From positions 3,290,501 through 3,354,500 of the forward strand of contig NZ_CP016534.2 in the NCBI RefSeq assembly GCF_001687565.2: DNA of 64,000 bases, in the 5' to 3' direction. The notes below the pieces were generated by a model. That model was not told the origin of the DNA. It made no database searches and worked only from the letters and a program-made list of their open reading frames with translations. The stretch's first letter is position 1. Every line of letters starts with the position of its first letter. Position numbers and translations under genes: made by a program. Of this stretch, positions 17,290 to 25,415 are shown piece by piece. This DNA comes from Planococcus antarcticus DSM 14505. GTDB lineage: Bacteria; Bacillota; Bacilli; Bacillales_A; Planococcaceae.

Positions 17290-17711
17290 CAACAACCCCT
17301 ACTTTCTCTTCACTTATAAGTTTATACGAAGGTTAAAGCACACTCAACCTATGTGATGATGCTGCTATCTCTCATAAAGAAAAAGTTCAGCGAGCAGCAT
17401 CATTCTTCTCCGCTCGGGTAGACGAGATAGGTGATCGATGCAAAACAAGTATTATTCACCTGTTGAAATCTCGGCAGCCTGCCTATAAAACCCATCGGTA
17501 CCTGTCAGTAAAGATAGCTCTCAAACAACCTTTTCCCCAAATTGAAATATGTAAAATTTCTGTATTTTTTTAAACAATATGCATCATTTTTTGGAGTCTT
17601 CTTGTACAATAAAGTTATCCAATAAAGAGAAAATTCAATCCTTTTCGAGATTCATTCCACTGAACGCTAGTTGATTACTAGCAGTCAAAGCAAAACAAAG
17701 GGGATAGAGCC
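17290..17711. other. Intergenic region without a gene
   Basis: This 420-base gap separates the exoA start from the UMF1 gene. It has an inverted repeat near 17352-17405 (ATGATGCTGCT with AGCAGCATCAT) that might form a hairpin, and AT-rich sequence close to the UMF1 start with a TACAAT-like box at about 17614-17619. I see no coding sequence in it. Confidence 0.5.
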
Positions 17712-18989
17712 ATGAAAAAGTTTTCGAAAGAAGAAAAAAGCTGGGCTTTATATGATTGGGGGAATTCCGCGTATTCAATTATTATCACAACAGCCGTTTT
17801 TCCAATTTACTACAAAGCATCCGCCACTGAAGCCGGCGTCAGTTTATCCGATTCGACGGCTTATCTGGGCTATACGATTGCCATATTCACTTTTATATTG
17901 GCTATGATTGGTCCTATACTGGGGACCATTGCCGATTACGAGGGAATGAAGAAAAAATTTTTTACAGCTTTCTTCCTGTTGGGTACCATTTCTACGGCAT
18001 TACTAGCTTTTGTGCCAAGCGATAACTGGTTATTGATGCTGATCTGCTATATCTTTGCGGCACTTGGAGCCACCGGTGCCAATTTGTTCTATGATGCTTT
18101 TATTGTGGACGTCACGACAGAAAAACGGATGAACAGCGTTTCTGCATTTGGCTACGGACTTGGCTACATTGGTTCAACCATTCCATTTATCATTTCTATT
18201 GCGATTATCCTGCTCGCCCAAAATGAAGTGCTGCCGATTTCCACTACCACTGCCAGCCGGATTGCATTTTTAATTACTGCGGTTTGGTGGGCCTGTTTTT
18301 CACTTCCGATGTTCCGTCACGTCAAGCAGCGTTACTTTATTGAACGGGAACCAAATCCTGTTCATCAAAGTTTTAAGCGGCTCGGAAAAACCATCCGAGA
18401 AATCCGCCAGTACCGCGCCTTATTTTTGTTCTTAATTGCCTACTTCTTTTATATTGATGGGGTCGGCACCATCATTTCCCTATCGACTGCATACGGCACT
18501 GATTTGGGTTTGAGCGCAACCAACTTGTTGATTGTTCTCTTTGTTACTCAAGTAGTGGCCGCTCCCTTTGCAATTCTTTACGGCCGCTTGGCGAATCGAT
18601 TTACCGGCAAAAAAATGCTGTATGTCGGAATCTGCGTATACATTGTGGTTTGTATTTATGCCTTCTTTTTAGAAACCATCACGGATTTCTGGATTTTGGC
18701 CATGCTTGTGGCAACTAGCCAAGGCGGAATTCAAGCACTCAGCCGTTCGTATTTCGGCAAACTTGTGCCTAAAGAAAATTCCAATGAATTCTTCGGCTTT
18801 TACAATATCTTCGGAAAGTTTGCTGCAATCACAGGTCCCTTGCTCGTAGCAGTCACTGCACAGGTAACTGGCAATTCAAGCATGGGCGTATTCAGTCTCG
18901 TTATTTTGTTCGTTATTGGACTCGTAGTCCTATCTCGCGTACCCGAGCCAACTCCCCACGAACCAGTAGACAAAGTAGCATCGGAATAA
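17712..18989 (+). CDS. UMF1-family MFS transporter (Atg22-like)
   Basis: A 425-residue membrane protein with about 12 helices. The N-terminal block SKEEKSWALYDWGNSAYS is the marker of the unidentified-major-facilitator-1 / vacuole effluxer Atg22-like family. Near residue 135 LFYDAFIVDVT and FGYGLGYIGSTIPF are also conserved, as is SQGGIQALSRSYFGKLVPKENSNEFFGFYN near residue 335. Substrate unknown; amino-acid export is suggested for fungal homologues only. The start ATG 17712 has AAAGGGG upstream. The repeat array begins directly after the stop codon. It stands alone. Confidence 0.85.
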   Translation: MKKFSKEEKSWALYDWGNSAYSIIITTAVFPIYYKASATEAGVSLSDSTAYLGYTIAIFTFILAMIGPILGTIADYEGMKKKFFTAFFLLGTISTALLAFVPSDNWLLMLICYIFAALGATGANLFYDAFIVDVTTEKRMNSVSAFGYGLGYIGSTIPFIISIAIILLAQNEVLPISTTTASRIAFLITAVWWACFSLPMFRHVKQRYFIEREPNPVHQSFKRLGKTIREIRQYRALFLFLIAYFFYIDGVGTIISLSTAYGTDLGLSATNLLIVLFVTQVVAAPFAILYGRLANRFTGKKMLYVGICVYIVVCIYAFFLETITDFWILAMLVATSQGGIQALSRSYFGKLVPKENSNEFFGFYNIFGKFAAITGPLLVAVTAQVTGNSSMGVFSLVILFVIGLVVLSRVPEPTPHEPVDKVASE

Positions 18990-19111
18990 GAAAAGCGGAG
19001 GCAGCCGTTTAGCCCCGACAAGCGCTGAAAGCTTTGCCGGTAATGGCGTTCTTTGCCATTGCTGGCAAGGCTGAAGCGACTCGAGGGGCTGGCTGCCGGA
19101 GTCTGGACACC
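18990..19111 (+). repeat. B-type flank unit of the large repeat array (left)
   Basis: A 122-bp unit beginning GAAAAGCGG at 18990, directly after the UMF1 stop codon, followed by GGCAGCC and TAGCCCC blocks whose complements lie near its 3' end. Its second copy at 20080-20201 differs at one site (CTGG vs CCGG). Same hairpin architecture as the 121-bp A unit but a different sequence. Confidence 0.88.
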
Positions 19112-20078
19112 GAAAAGCGGAAGTGCCTATCCAGCTCTGACAGGCATAAGACAGATCAGCGAAGTGGCGCTCTTTGCCACATCGCTGGGTTGGCTTATGC
19201 CCCGAAGAGCTAGGCACTGGAGTCTGGACACCGAAAAGCGGAAGTGCCTATCCAGCTCTGACAGGCATAAGACAGATCAGCGAAGTGGCGCTCTTTGCCA
19301 CATCGCTGGGTTGGCTTATGCCCCGAAGAGCTAGGCACTGGAGTCTGGACACCGAAAAGCGGAAGTGCCTATCCAGCTCTGACAGGCATAAGACAGATCA
19401 GCGAAGTGGCGCTCTTTGCCACATCGCTGGGTTGGCTTATGCCCCGAAGAGCTAGGCACTGGAGTCTGGACACCGAAAAGCGGAAGTGCCTATCCAGCTC
19501 TGACAGGCATAAGACAGATCAGCGAAGTGGCGCTCTTTGCCACATCGCTGGGTTGGCTTATGCCCCGAAGAGCTAGGCACTGGAGTCTGGACACCGAAAA
19601 GCGGAAGTGCCTATCCAGCTCTGACAGGCATAAGACAGATCAGCGAAGTGGCGCTCTTTGCCACATCGCTGGGTTGGCTTATGCCCCGAAGAGCTAGGCA
19701 CTGGAGTCTGGACACCGAAAAGCGGAAGTGCCTATCCAGCTCTGACAGGCATAAGACAGATCAGCGAAGTGGCGCTCTTTGCCACATCGCTGGGTTGGCT
19801 TATGCCCCGAAGAGCTAGGCACTGGAGTCTGGACACCGAAAAGCGGAAGTGCCTATCCAGCTCTGACAGGCATAAGACAGATCAGCGAAGTGGCGCTCTT
19901 TGCCACATCGCTGGGTTGGCTTATGCCCCGAAGAGCTAGGCACTGGAGTCTGGACACCGAAAAGCGGAAGTGCCTATCCAGCTCTGACAGGCATAAGACA
20001 GATCAGCGAAGTGGCGCTCTTTGCCACATCGCTGGGTTGGCTTATGCCCCGAAGAGCTAGGCACTGGAGTCTGGACAC
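19111..20078 (+). repeat. Eight identical 121-bp tandem repeats (A-type hairpin units)
   Basis: Eight head-to-tail copies with starts at 19111, 19232, 19353, 19474, 19595, 19716, 19837 and 19958; I found no base difference between copies by eye. Each unit folds as a long hairpin: in the first copy 19122-19129 pairs with 19211-19218, GGCATAAG 19143-19150 with CTTATGCC 19194-19201, and CAGCGA/GTGGC at 19157-19168 with GCCAC/TCGCTG at 19176-19187. Open frames that cross unit borders are repeats of one another with no start site and are not genes. Confidence 0.95.
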
Positions 20079-20079
20079 C

Positions 20080-20230
20080 GAAAAGCGGAGGCAGCCGTTT
20101 AGCCCCGACAAGCGCTGAAAGCTTTGCCGGTAATGGCGTTCTTTGCCATTGCCGGCAAGGCTGAAGCGACTCGAGGGGCTGGCTGCCGGAGTCTGGACAC
20201 CGAAAAGCGGAAGTGCCTATCCAACTGCTT
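20080..20230 (+). repeat. B-type flank unit (right) plus truncated A unit
   Basis: A second 122-bp B unit at 20080-20201, one base different from the left copy. It is followed by the first 24 bases of an A unit (GAAAAGCGG onward, 20202-20225), after which the similarity stops and sequence of the next terminator begins. Confidence 0.88.
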
Positions 20231-20244
20231 ACCTGCTCTCAATA

Positions 20245-20279
20245 CAAAAAAAGTGTCCGCCAGATGGATTGGCGGACAC
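20245..20279 (-). terminator. Rho-independent terminator of the YtxH-type gene
   Basis: GTGTCCGCC pairs perfectly with GGCGGACAC (20253-20261 and 20271-20279). On the minus strand it ends in eight T residues. It follows the stop codon. Confidence 0.88.
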
Positions 20280-20290
20280 CTTTGCTATTA

Positions 20291-21100
20291 TTATTTTTTA
20301 TTTTTATCTTCAGCCTTTACTGTTACGTTGCCGGTACTGTCTTTTTCGACAGATGCGTCACCCAATTCAACAACTTCGATGCCGCCTTTTTCTTTATCGG
20401 CTTCCTTATTAGCTTTTTTAATTTCTTTTTCTACTGCTTTTTCAGCTTTTTCATGTTCTTTTTCAGCTTTCTCTTGCTCTTTTTCTTCTTTTTCAGTTGC
20501 TTTTTCAACTGCTTTTTCCTGCTTTTTAAGTTCTTTTTCTTCTTGTTTTTCTACACGTTTCACCTTGAGTTCATCAGCTTTGTCTTTAGCTTTTTCTGTA
20601 ATATCGCTAGTTTTCTCTTTTAGCTGATTGGCTTTTTCCTTCACCTGATCAACCGCACCGCCTGAACCTTCAGCGTTCTCTTCTTTTAGACTAGTTGTTT
20701 TCTCTTTGACAATTTCCTGAAGCTCTTTACCGCTCTTTGGTGCGAATAACAATCCTGCTGCTGCTCCGATTACTGCGCCAGTTGCGGCACCAGCCAGGAA
20801 GCCCCCACCACCGCCACTGTTTTCTTTGCGTTCAGCTTCAGTAGTCTGTGGCGCTTGAATTTTGCCGCCACGTACCAGACGCTCTTCCACTTCTTCTACG
20901 ATTTCGTATAAAGTACGGCCTTTAGCCTCAACAAGTGAAACACTCATGTGATAATCAGCTAAATCTTCTTGATCTCTTACAACGATGACATCGTAATCTG
21001 TAGAATCTGATTTGTCATTCAACATATCTGTTTGGTACCCTTTTTTCTCTAAAGCTTCACGTACTGACGTAAATGGATGCTCAACTGCAATTTTTACCAT
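20291..21100 (-). CDS. UPF0180 (YkuS) + YtxH + LEA-like stress protein
   Basis: A 269-residue protein with a three-part layout. Residues 1-80 resemble the UPF0180/YkuS family (KIAVEHPFTSVREALEKKGYQ, then EAKGRTLYEIVEEVEERL). Residues about 97-130 are a YtxH glycine zipper (GGGFLAGAATGAVIGAAAGLLFAPKSGKEL). From 130 onward it is a lysine/glutamate-rich coiled coil with LEA-like KAEKEHEKAEK repeats. Probably a peripheral or membrane-associated general-stress protein; no enzymatic motif. The start ATG 21100 has GGGAG upstream and a SigB-like promoter precedes it. A fusion of UPF0180 and YtxH in one chain is unusual. Confidence 0.8.
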   Translation of the reverse strand: MVKIAVEHPFTSVREALEKKGYQTDMLNDKSDSTDYDVIVVRDQEDLADYHMSVSLVEAKGRTLYEIVEEVEERLVRGGKIQAPQTTEAERKENSGGGGGFLAGAATGAVIGAAAGLLFAPKSGKELQEIVKEKTTSLKEENAEGSGGAVDQVKEKANQLKEKTSDITEKAKDKADELKVKRVEKQEEKELKKQEKAVEKATEKEEKEQEKAEKEHEKAEKAVEKEIKKANKEADKEKGGIEVVELGDASVEKDSTGNVTVKAEDKNKK

Positions 21101-21140
21101 ATTCTGTCCACTCCCTTTTCAAAAGTCTATATTTCTTTGT

Positions 21141-21166
21141 TTCCCCTCATTTATGAAATTATAAAC
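21141..21166 (-). promoter_or_regulatory. SigB-type promoter of the YtxH-type gene
   Basis: On the minus strand GTTTAT (21166-21161) and GGGGAA (21146-21141) are separated by 14 bases, matching the Bacillus general-stress SigB pattern GTTT-N12-15-GGGWAW. It is 41 bases before the start codon. Confidence 0.6.
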
Positions 21167-21188
21167 TCCTTCCAGAAAATTCAGCGAT

Positions 21189-21677
21189 TTATTGCCAAAC
21201 TTTTAGGGAGTCCACCTTTGCGAGACGTGCTACTAGGACCGCGCCCAGTATAGCGCCAGCCAAACTGGAAATGAAAAACGGTGGAACAAAAAATAAAGCT
21301 CCAAATTCTGTACCCAGGAACAGCCGGGCGTAAGGCACGGCCACCAAGGAAGCAATTATGCCAGTGCCTACTACTTCTCCTAATGCTGCAAACCGTACCT
21401 TACCGAATCTGGCGTACAGGATTCCAGCAAGCAATGCTCCGATCATCCCACCGGGAAAGGCCAGCAGCGATCCCGTTCCCGTCAATATTCTAACGACTCC
21501 AGTCAAAAAGGCGATCAATACGGCTGGGCCCGGTCCAAAAAGAATTGCCGCAATGACATTGATGGCATGTTGGATAGGGTACGCACGAGCAATTCCCGCT
21601 GGAAAATAAACAAAAGTGGAACCTGCCACTCCGATAGCGACGAACATCGCCATAAGAACCAATTTTTTTGTCTTCAT
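21189..21677 (-). CDS. thiW: ThiW, thiazole-specific ECF transporter S component
   Basis: A 162-residue integral-membrane S component with about five helices. The N-terminal KKLVLMAMFVAIGVAGSTFVYFPAG and the internal block HAINVIAAILFGPGPAVLIAFLTG match ThiW. It imports the thiazole precursor HET with the shared ECF module, encoded elsewhere. It is the last gene of the thiamin operon: its ATG overlaps the end of thiE by 4 bases. Its position in a TPP-riboswitch operon strongly supports the substrate assignment. Confidence 0.87.
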   Translation of the reverse strand: MKTKKLVLMAMFVAIGVAGSTFVYFPAGIARAYPIQHAINVIAAILFGPGPAVLIAFLTGVVRILTGTGSLLAFPGGMIGALLAGILYARFGKVRFAALGEVVGTGIIASLVAVPYARLFLGTEFGALFFVPPFFISSLAGAILGAVLVARLAKVDSLKVWQ

Positions 21678-22327
21678 TCTCCCCCACCCTCTTTATGAGA
21701 AGCTTTCAGGGCGGAAATCCGTTCGGCAACACTCTCTGCCTTTGTGATGGCTGATATGACAGCAATCCCTGAAACGCCAGCTCGCCAAACTTGGGCAGCA
21801 TTTTCAGAATTGATTCCACCGATACCTACAATCGGCAGTTCGGGAAATTCATTTTTAACTGCTAAGATTTTTTTGACGCCTGCCGGTTTTTTCGCATCAG
21901 CTTTTGACATTGTCCCGAAAATCGGGCCCATTCCGACGTAATCTGCTCCGTCTTTACTAGCAATTTCAGCTTCTTGTACAGAATGAACAGAAACGCCTAG
22001 AATTTTGTCCTCGCCAATCCTTTGGCGAACTTGCGATGCTGCTGCATCATCCTGTCCGATATGAATGCCATCTGCTCCAATACGGCATGCCAGTTCGACT
22101 TGATCATTGATAATGAAAGGCACTCCGTACTCTCCGCAAAGTTGCTGGCAGCGCAAAGCAAATTCTAGCAATGCTGAGCCCGTTAATGCACCAACACCCT
22201 TTTCTCGCAATTGGAAATGACTGATGCCTCCCTTTAATGCTTCTTCTAATACTTGGAAAGGGTCTCTTGCTCCTGAACTTTGGGAGCCCATGATAAAGTA
22301 GATTGACGGTTTATTGGAAAACCTCAA
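21674..22327 (-). CDS. thiE: Thiamine-phosphate synthase (ThiE)
   Basis: A 217-residue TIM-barrel enzyme that couples HMP-diphosphate with thiazole phosphate to give thiamin phosphate. Typical blocks: HFQLREKG near residue 36, INDQVELACRIGADGIHIGQDD near 95, LGVSVHSVQEAEIASKDGADYVGMGPIF, and IVGIGGIN near 166. The start is TTG 22327, chosen because AAGGAGG lies 9 bases upstream within the end of thiD; it overlaps thiD by 17 bases. The N-terminal 8 residues vary in the family, so this start should be regarded as good but not proven. Confidence 0.92.
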   Translation of the reverse strand: MRFSNKPSIYFIMGSQSSGARDPFQVLEEALKGGISHFQLREKGVGALTGSALLEFALRCQQLCGEYGVPFIINDQVELACRIGADGIHIGQDDAAASQVRQRIGEDKILGVSVHSVQEAEIASKDGADYVGMGPIFGTMSKADAKKPAGVKKILAVKNEFPELPIVGIGGINSENAAQVWRAGVSGIAVISAITKAESVAERISALKASHKEGGGE

Positions 22328-23156
22328 TTTTATTTACCTCCTTCTTTCCTAACATCCCTGCTTTGTAAGCAGCGTGGTTAGTGGGCCCATGACCTTTGCC
22401 GATATTTAATGGTTCACTAAGCGCAGCTTGGATAAATTGCTTTGCTGTGAAAATGGCATCTTTTAGTTGCTGTCCCTTAGCCAGCTCTGCTGTCACGGCC
22501 GCTGCAAATGTACAACCCGTGCCATGCGTTTGATCAGTGACAATTCGAACTGAACGGTATAAGACCGATTCTCCGTTTGTCTGCAGAAAATAATCTTCTG
22601 CGTATTCTGCATTAACCGCATGCCCACCTTTAATGACGACCGCTTTTGCGCCTAGTCCCAAAATCTGCTCAGCTGCATATCGACGGCTAGCGGCGCTTGT
22701 AATGGTGATGCCCGTCAAAGCTTCTGCCTCCGGAATGTTCGGGGTAACTAGTAAAGCCAGTGGCAACAGTTGAGTTTTCAGCGCATCGACTGCTTCTTGC
22801 TGCAACAAATCCGCACCGCCTTTAGCCATCATAACCGGATCCACGACGATATTTTCCCACCCAAATTTCCGAATCGCTGCAACGGCTTCTTTAATAATCT
22901 CCGAATTAAAAAGCATTCCTGTTTTTAAAGCAGCTAATTCAAAATCGCTACCCACTGCCCCTAATTGCATTTGTACTGCCTGTGGTGACATTGGATAAAT
23001 GGCGGAGACGCCCGTCGTATTTTGGGCAGTCACGGCAGTAATAACAGAGGTGCCATAGACGTCCAGTTCTTGAAAAGTTTTTAGATCAGCTTGAATGCCA
23101 GCGCCTCCTCCAGAATCTGATCCGGCAATTGTTAAAGTTTGTGGTGTTTTTTTCAT
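22311..23156 (-). CDS. thiD: Hydroxymethylpyrimidine/phosphomethylpyrimidine kinase (ThiD)
   Basis: A 281-residue PfkB-fold kinase that makes HMP-PP from HMP in two steps. The blocks are conserved: TIAGSDSGGGAGIQADLKTF at the N-terminus, VDPVMMAKGGADLL near residue 106, TPNIPEAEALTG near 138, and HGTGCTFAAAVTAELAKG near 211 with the catalytic Cys/Asp-containing anion hole. The start ATG 23156 overlaps the end of thiM by 4 bases. Length is normal. Confidence 0.93.
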   Translation of the reverse strand: MKKTPQTLTIAGSDSGGGAGIQADLKTFQELDVYGTSVITAVTAQNTTGVSAIYPMSPQAVQMQLGAVGSDFELAALKTGMLFNSEIIKEAVAAIRKFGWENIVVDPVMMAKGGADLLQQEAVDALKTQLLPLALLVTPNIPEAEALTGITITSAASRRYAAEQILGLGAKAVVIKGGHAVNAEYAEDYFLQTNGESVLYRSVRIVTDQTHGTGCTFAAAVTAELAKGQQLKDAIFTAKQFIQAALSEPLNIGKGHGPTNHAAYKAGMLGKKEVNKIEVFQ

Positions 23157-23947
23157 AGCACTCTCTCCTGTGAATAAATTCGCTCGGCTACTTCGCTATC
23201 CGTCAAACTTGCTAGCCTATTGATGAAAGCAACTTGAAAATCACCAGGAAGTATAGCGGTTTGACTAGCCTGTTCACCAGCAATCGCATAAAAGCGTAGA
23301 ATGTCGCTCACTATCTTCAACGGATTTCCAGACTCAACAGCAAGACCTGCAGCAACAACACTACTTAGTAAACATCCCGTCCCTGTAATCGAAGCCATGA
23401 TCGGATCTCCAAAAGGAATTTCAATAACAGATCTTCCGTCTGTGACAATATCTATTTTTCCAGTAACTACTACAAGCAAACCCAATTGTTTAGCAGTAGA
23501 GATAGCGAGCTCTTTGACGTCTAGGGTCCCTTCTCCGGCATCAACGCCTTTAGACTGCCAGTCTTTACCGGCTACAGCTGCAAGCTCTCCTGCATTGCAG
23601 CGAAGGACGCTGACGTCAACTGTCTCCAGAATTTCTCGAACAGCCTTGATTCGGAAGTTGCTTGCTCCTGCTCCAACAGGATCCAGAACTACAGGAATCC
23701 CCAGTTTGCTAGCCGTCTTTCCAGCAATTAGCATACTTTTTAGCGACTCTGTGTGCAGAGTTCCCATATTCAATGAGACTGCCTGGGCTAATGCAGCAAG
23801 TTCTGCTGCTTCTTCAGGCGCTTCTCCCATTATTGGAGAAGCGCCAATTGCCAATAGACCGTTGGCTTGAAAATTCGATACTACGTGATTCGTGATGCAA
23901 TGAACAAGCGGATTTTTTTGTTTTATTTGTTGGAACATGTTAGACAC
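23153..23947 (-). CDS. thiM: Hydroxyethylthiazole kinase (ThiM)
   Basis: A 264-residue kinase salvaging the thiazole moiety (HET to HET-P). Family motifs: PLVHCITNHVVSNFQANGLLAIGASPIM at residues 14-41 and VVLDPVGAGASNFR near 86. The phosphate site MASITGTGCLLSSVVAAG is near 185 (Cys in the anion hole). The start is GTG 23947 (overlapping tenA by 8 bases) or ATG 23938; the ribosome-binding site is poor for both, which fits coupling to tenA. With ThiD and ThiE it completes thiamin salvage; no de novo genes (thiC, thiG) occur in the window. Confidence 0.92.
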   Translation of the reverse strand: MSNMFQQIKQKNPLVHCITNHVVSNFQANGLLAIGASPIMGEAPEEAAELAALAQAVSLNMGTLHTESLKSMLIAGKTASKLGIPVVLDPVGAGASNFRIKAVREILETVDVSVLRCNAGELAAVAGKDWQSKGVDAGEGTLDVKELAISTAKQLGLLVVVTGKIDIVTDGRSVIEIPFGDPIMASITGTGCLLSSVVAAGLAVESGNPLKIVSDILRFYAIAGEQASQTAILPGDFQVAFINRLASLTDSEVAERIYSQERVL

Positions 23948-24623
23948 CCACTTTATCGGTGGAATCTACAGACCAGGATTCTTTTCTCCATGCCTGATCC
24001 CAAAAATTCAATTCATAATAACTACTTTTCCGGAAATGATCTTTTAGCTCTTTACGGCGCGCTTCTGGCAATCTTTCTGCTAACCGATTCATGCGTGAAA
24101 TTTGTTCGTTGACAAGTTCCCCAAACTCCTCGGAACCGTAAGTTTCAATCCAGCGATCGTAAATCGAATGATCGGGTTTGGCATCCTTTAAACGTTCCCC
24201 AATTTCATAATACAGCCAGTAACAAGGTAAAATAGCTGCCAGTACGTCTGCCAATTCACCTTGTGATGCGCGGTACATATGGTTCACATAAGCATAGGCT
24301 GTTGGAGAAGGCTCGAACGCAGCCCACTCTTCTTCTGTCACATCAAGTAGCTCCATAAATGACTCATGCAAAGATAACTCAGCACTGCACGTATGAGCTG
24401 CATGAATCGCAAAACGTTGTGTGGTTTCTAAATCTTTTGCCTTAGACGCTCCTAGCGCCTGTATTTTCGCAAAATGTGATAAGTAATAAGCGTCTTGCAT
24501 GACATAAAAACGGAATATATCGACTGGCAACGTCCCATCTTCAATTCCTTTAACGAACGGGTGGTCAAAACTTGCTTGCCATAAGCTGTTGCACTCTTTT
24601 CTCACTTCTTTACAAAATGTCAT
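23940..24623 (-). CDS. tenA: Thiaminase II / aminopyrimidine aminohydrolase (TenA)
   Basis: A 227-residue TenA enzyme that salvages base-degraded thiamin by hydrolysing aminomethylpyrimidine to HMP. The catalytic cysteine is in AAILPCYWLYYEIGE (Cys134), with upstream RFYVMQDAYYLSHF and the acidic/aromatic pocket EEWAAFEPSPTAYAYVNHM. ATG 24623 follows AAGGAGATGGAG. First gene of the operon tenA-thiM-thiD-thiE-thiW. Its leader contains the TPP riboswitch, and between the terminator and this gene lie three repeat units, which is unusual. Confidence 0.93.
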   Translation of the reverse strand: MTFCKEVRKECNSLWQASFDHPFVKGIEDGTLPVDIFRFYVMQDAYYLSHFAKIQALGASKAKDLETTQRFAIHAAHTCSAELSLHESFMELLDVTEEEWAAFEPSPTAYAYVNHMYRASQGELADVLAAILPCYWLYYEIGERLKDAKPDHSIYDRWIETYGSEEFGELVNEQISRMNRLAERLPEARRKELKDHFRKSSYYELNFWDQAWRKESWSVDSTDKVGV

Positions 24624-24647
24624 TTCTCCATCTCCTTTTTTGGTTTA

Positions 24648-24977
24648 GTGCAGTGCCTAGCTCTTTGGGATGTAAGCCACTCTGGTCTTCAGTTTCAGAG
24701 CTAAACAGGCACTTTCACTTTTCTTCATTGTCCAGTTGCAGTGCCCAGCTCTTCTGGATGTAAGTCACTCTGGCTGTGCGGCTGAAAACATGCCACTTCA
24801 CCAGAGCGTCTTACACCTGTCAGAGCTAAACAGGCACTTCCACTTTTCTTTATTGTCCAGTTGCAGTGCCTAGCTCTTCGGGATGTAAGTCACTCTGGCT
24901 GTGCGGCTGAAAACATGCCACTTCGCCAGAGCGTCTTACACCTGTCAGAGCTAAACAGGCACTTTCACTTTTCTTGT
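24648..24977 (-). repeat. Hairpin-repeat cluster between riboswitch and tenA (three units)
   Basis: Three A-type units in minus orientation, ending near 24725, 24850 and 24977 (each ending AAAAGTG, the complement of CACTTTT). The unit nearest tenA has lost its middle section. The other two are almost identical to each other. The paired blocks are GTGCC/GGCAC and TGTCAGAGCT-like segments. Confidence 0.82.
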
Positions 24978-24980
24978 ACA

Positions 24981-25017
24981 AAATAAAAACGCCGCTTCCC
25001 AGTAAAGGGAAGCGGCG
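24981..25017 (-). terminator. TPP-riboswitch terminator of the thiamin operon
   Basis: CGCCGCTTCCC pairs perfectly with GGGAAGCGGCG across a 6-base loop, followed by TTTTTATTTT on the minus strand. The arm GGGAAGCGGCG resembles GGGAAGTGGCG in the aptamer tail, consistent with mutually exclusive folding. Confidence 0.9.
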
Positions 25018-25042
25018 TATGCAGTCGATAAGAAAATAGCAA

Positions 25043-25142
25043 ACGGTCGCCACTTCCCTCCGCTGGTATGATCCAGATCAGGTTCAAAGGGTCCAAGCTA
25101 ATGCTTGTCTCAGCCGATATCCGGCTCCCCCAGTGGTGTTTT
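25043..25142 (-). ncRNA. TPP riboswitch (Thi box)
   Basis: The minus strand shows the conserved aptamer pieces in order: GGGGAGCC, CGGCTGAGA, ACCCTTTGAACCTGATC, GGATCATACCAGCGGAGGGAAG. It lies upstream of tenA with a transcription terminator after it, so thiamin diphosphate should repress the operon by premature termination. Confidence 0.95.
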
Positions 25143-25415
25143 TATTTATGTTTTCGAAATCACTATAGCATAGTTTCTGATAATTCTACAGCTTTTATAA
25201 AATACCTCTTGATGTCCGTAGAAAGAATCGTGTGTTTTATTTAGTAGCCACTACAACTTCTTACAGAATACGTATTGGTAAATGAAATTATTAATAAAAG
25301 AATAATAGAGATAAAAAGGCACGGAAATAGACCTTGTCGCTCATCCATACACTTTATCTATTATCTTCGTTAGTTGATGCGAATTGCCCAACAATCGCTT
25401 TTGATTCTTAAAATA
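25143..25415. other. Intergenic region, AT-rich
   Basis: About 270 bases with no convincing gene, lying between the riboswitch and the lipoprotein gene stop codon. It must hold the thiamin operon promoter. The base composition is noticeably AT-rich. Confidence 0.5.

Noticed and set aside
19053..20118. Overlapping 93-codon open frames in the 121-bp repeats
   Set aside because: They are copies of one frame recurring every 121 bp, have no ribosome-binding site and cross the repeat borders; they follow from the repeat, not from coding selection.
20124..20627. Plus-strand frame opposite the YtxH-type gene
   Set aside because: The product is a Phe/Ser-rich antisense translation of the Lys/Glu-rich coil on the other strand, without a ribosome-binding site.
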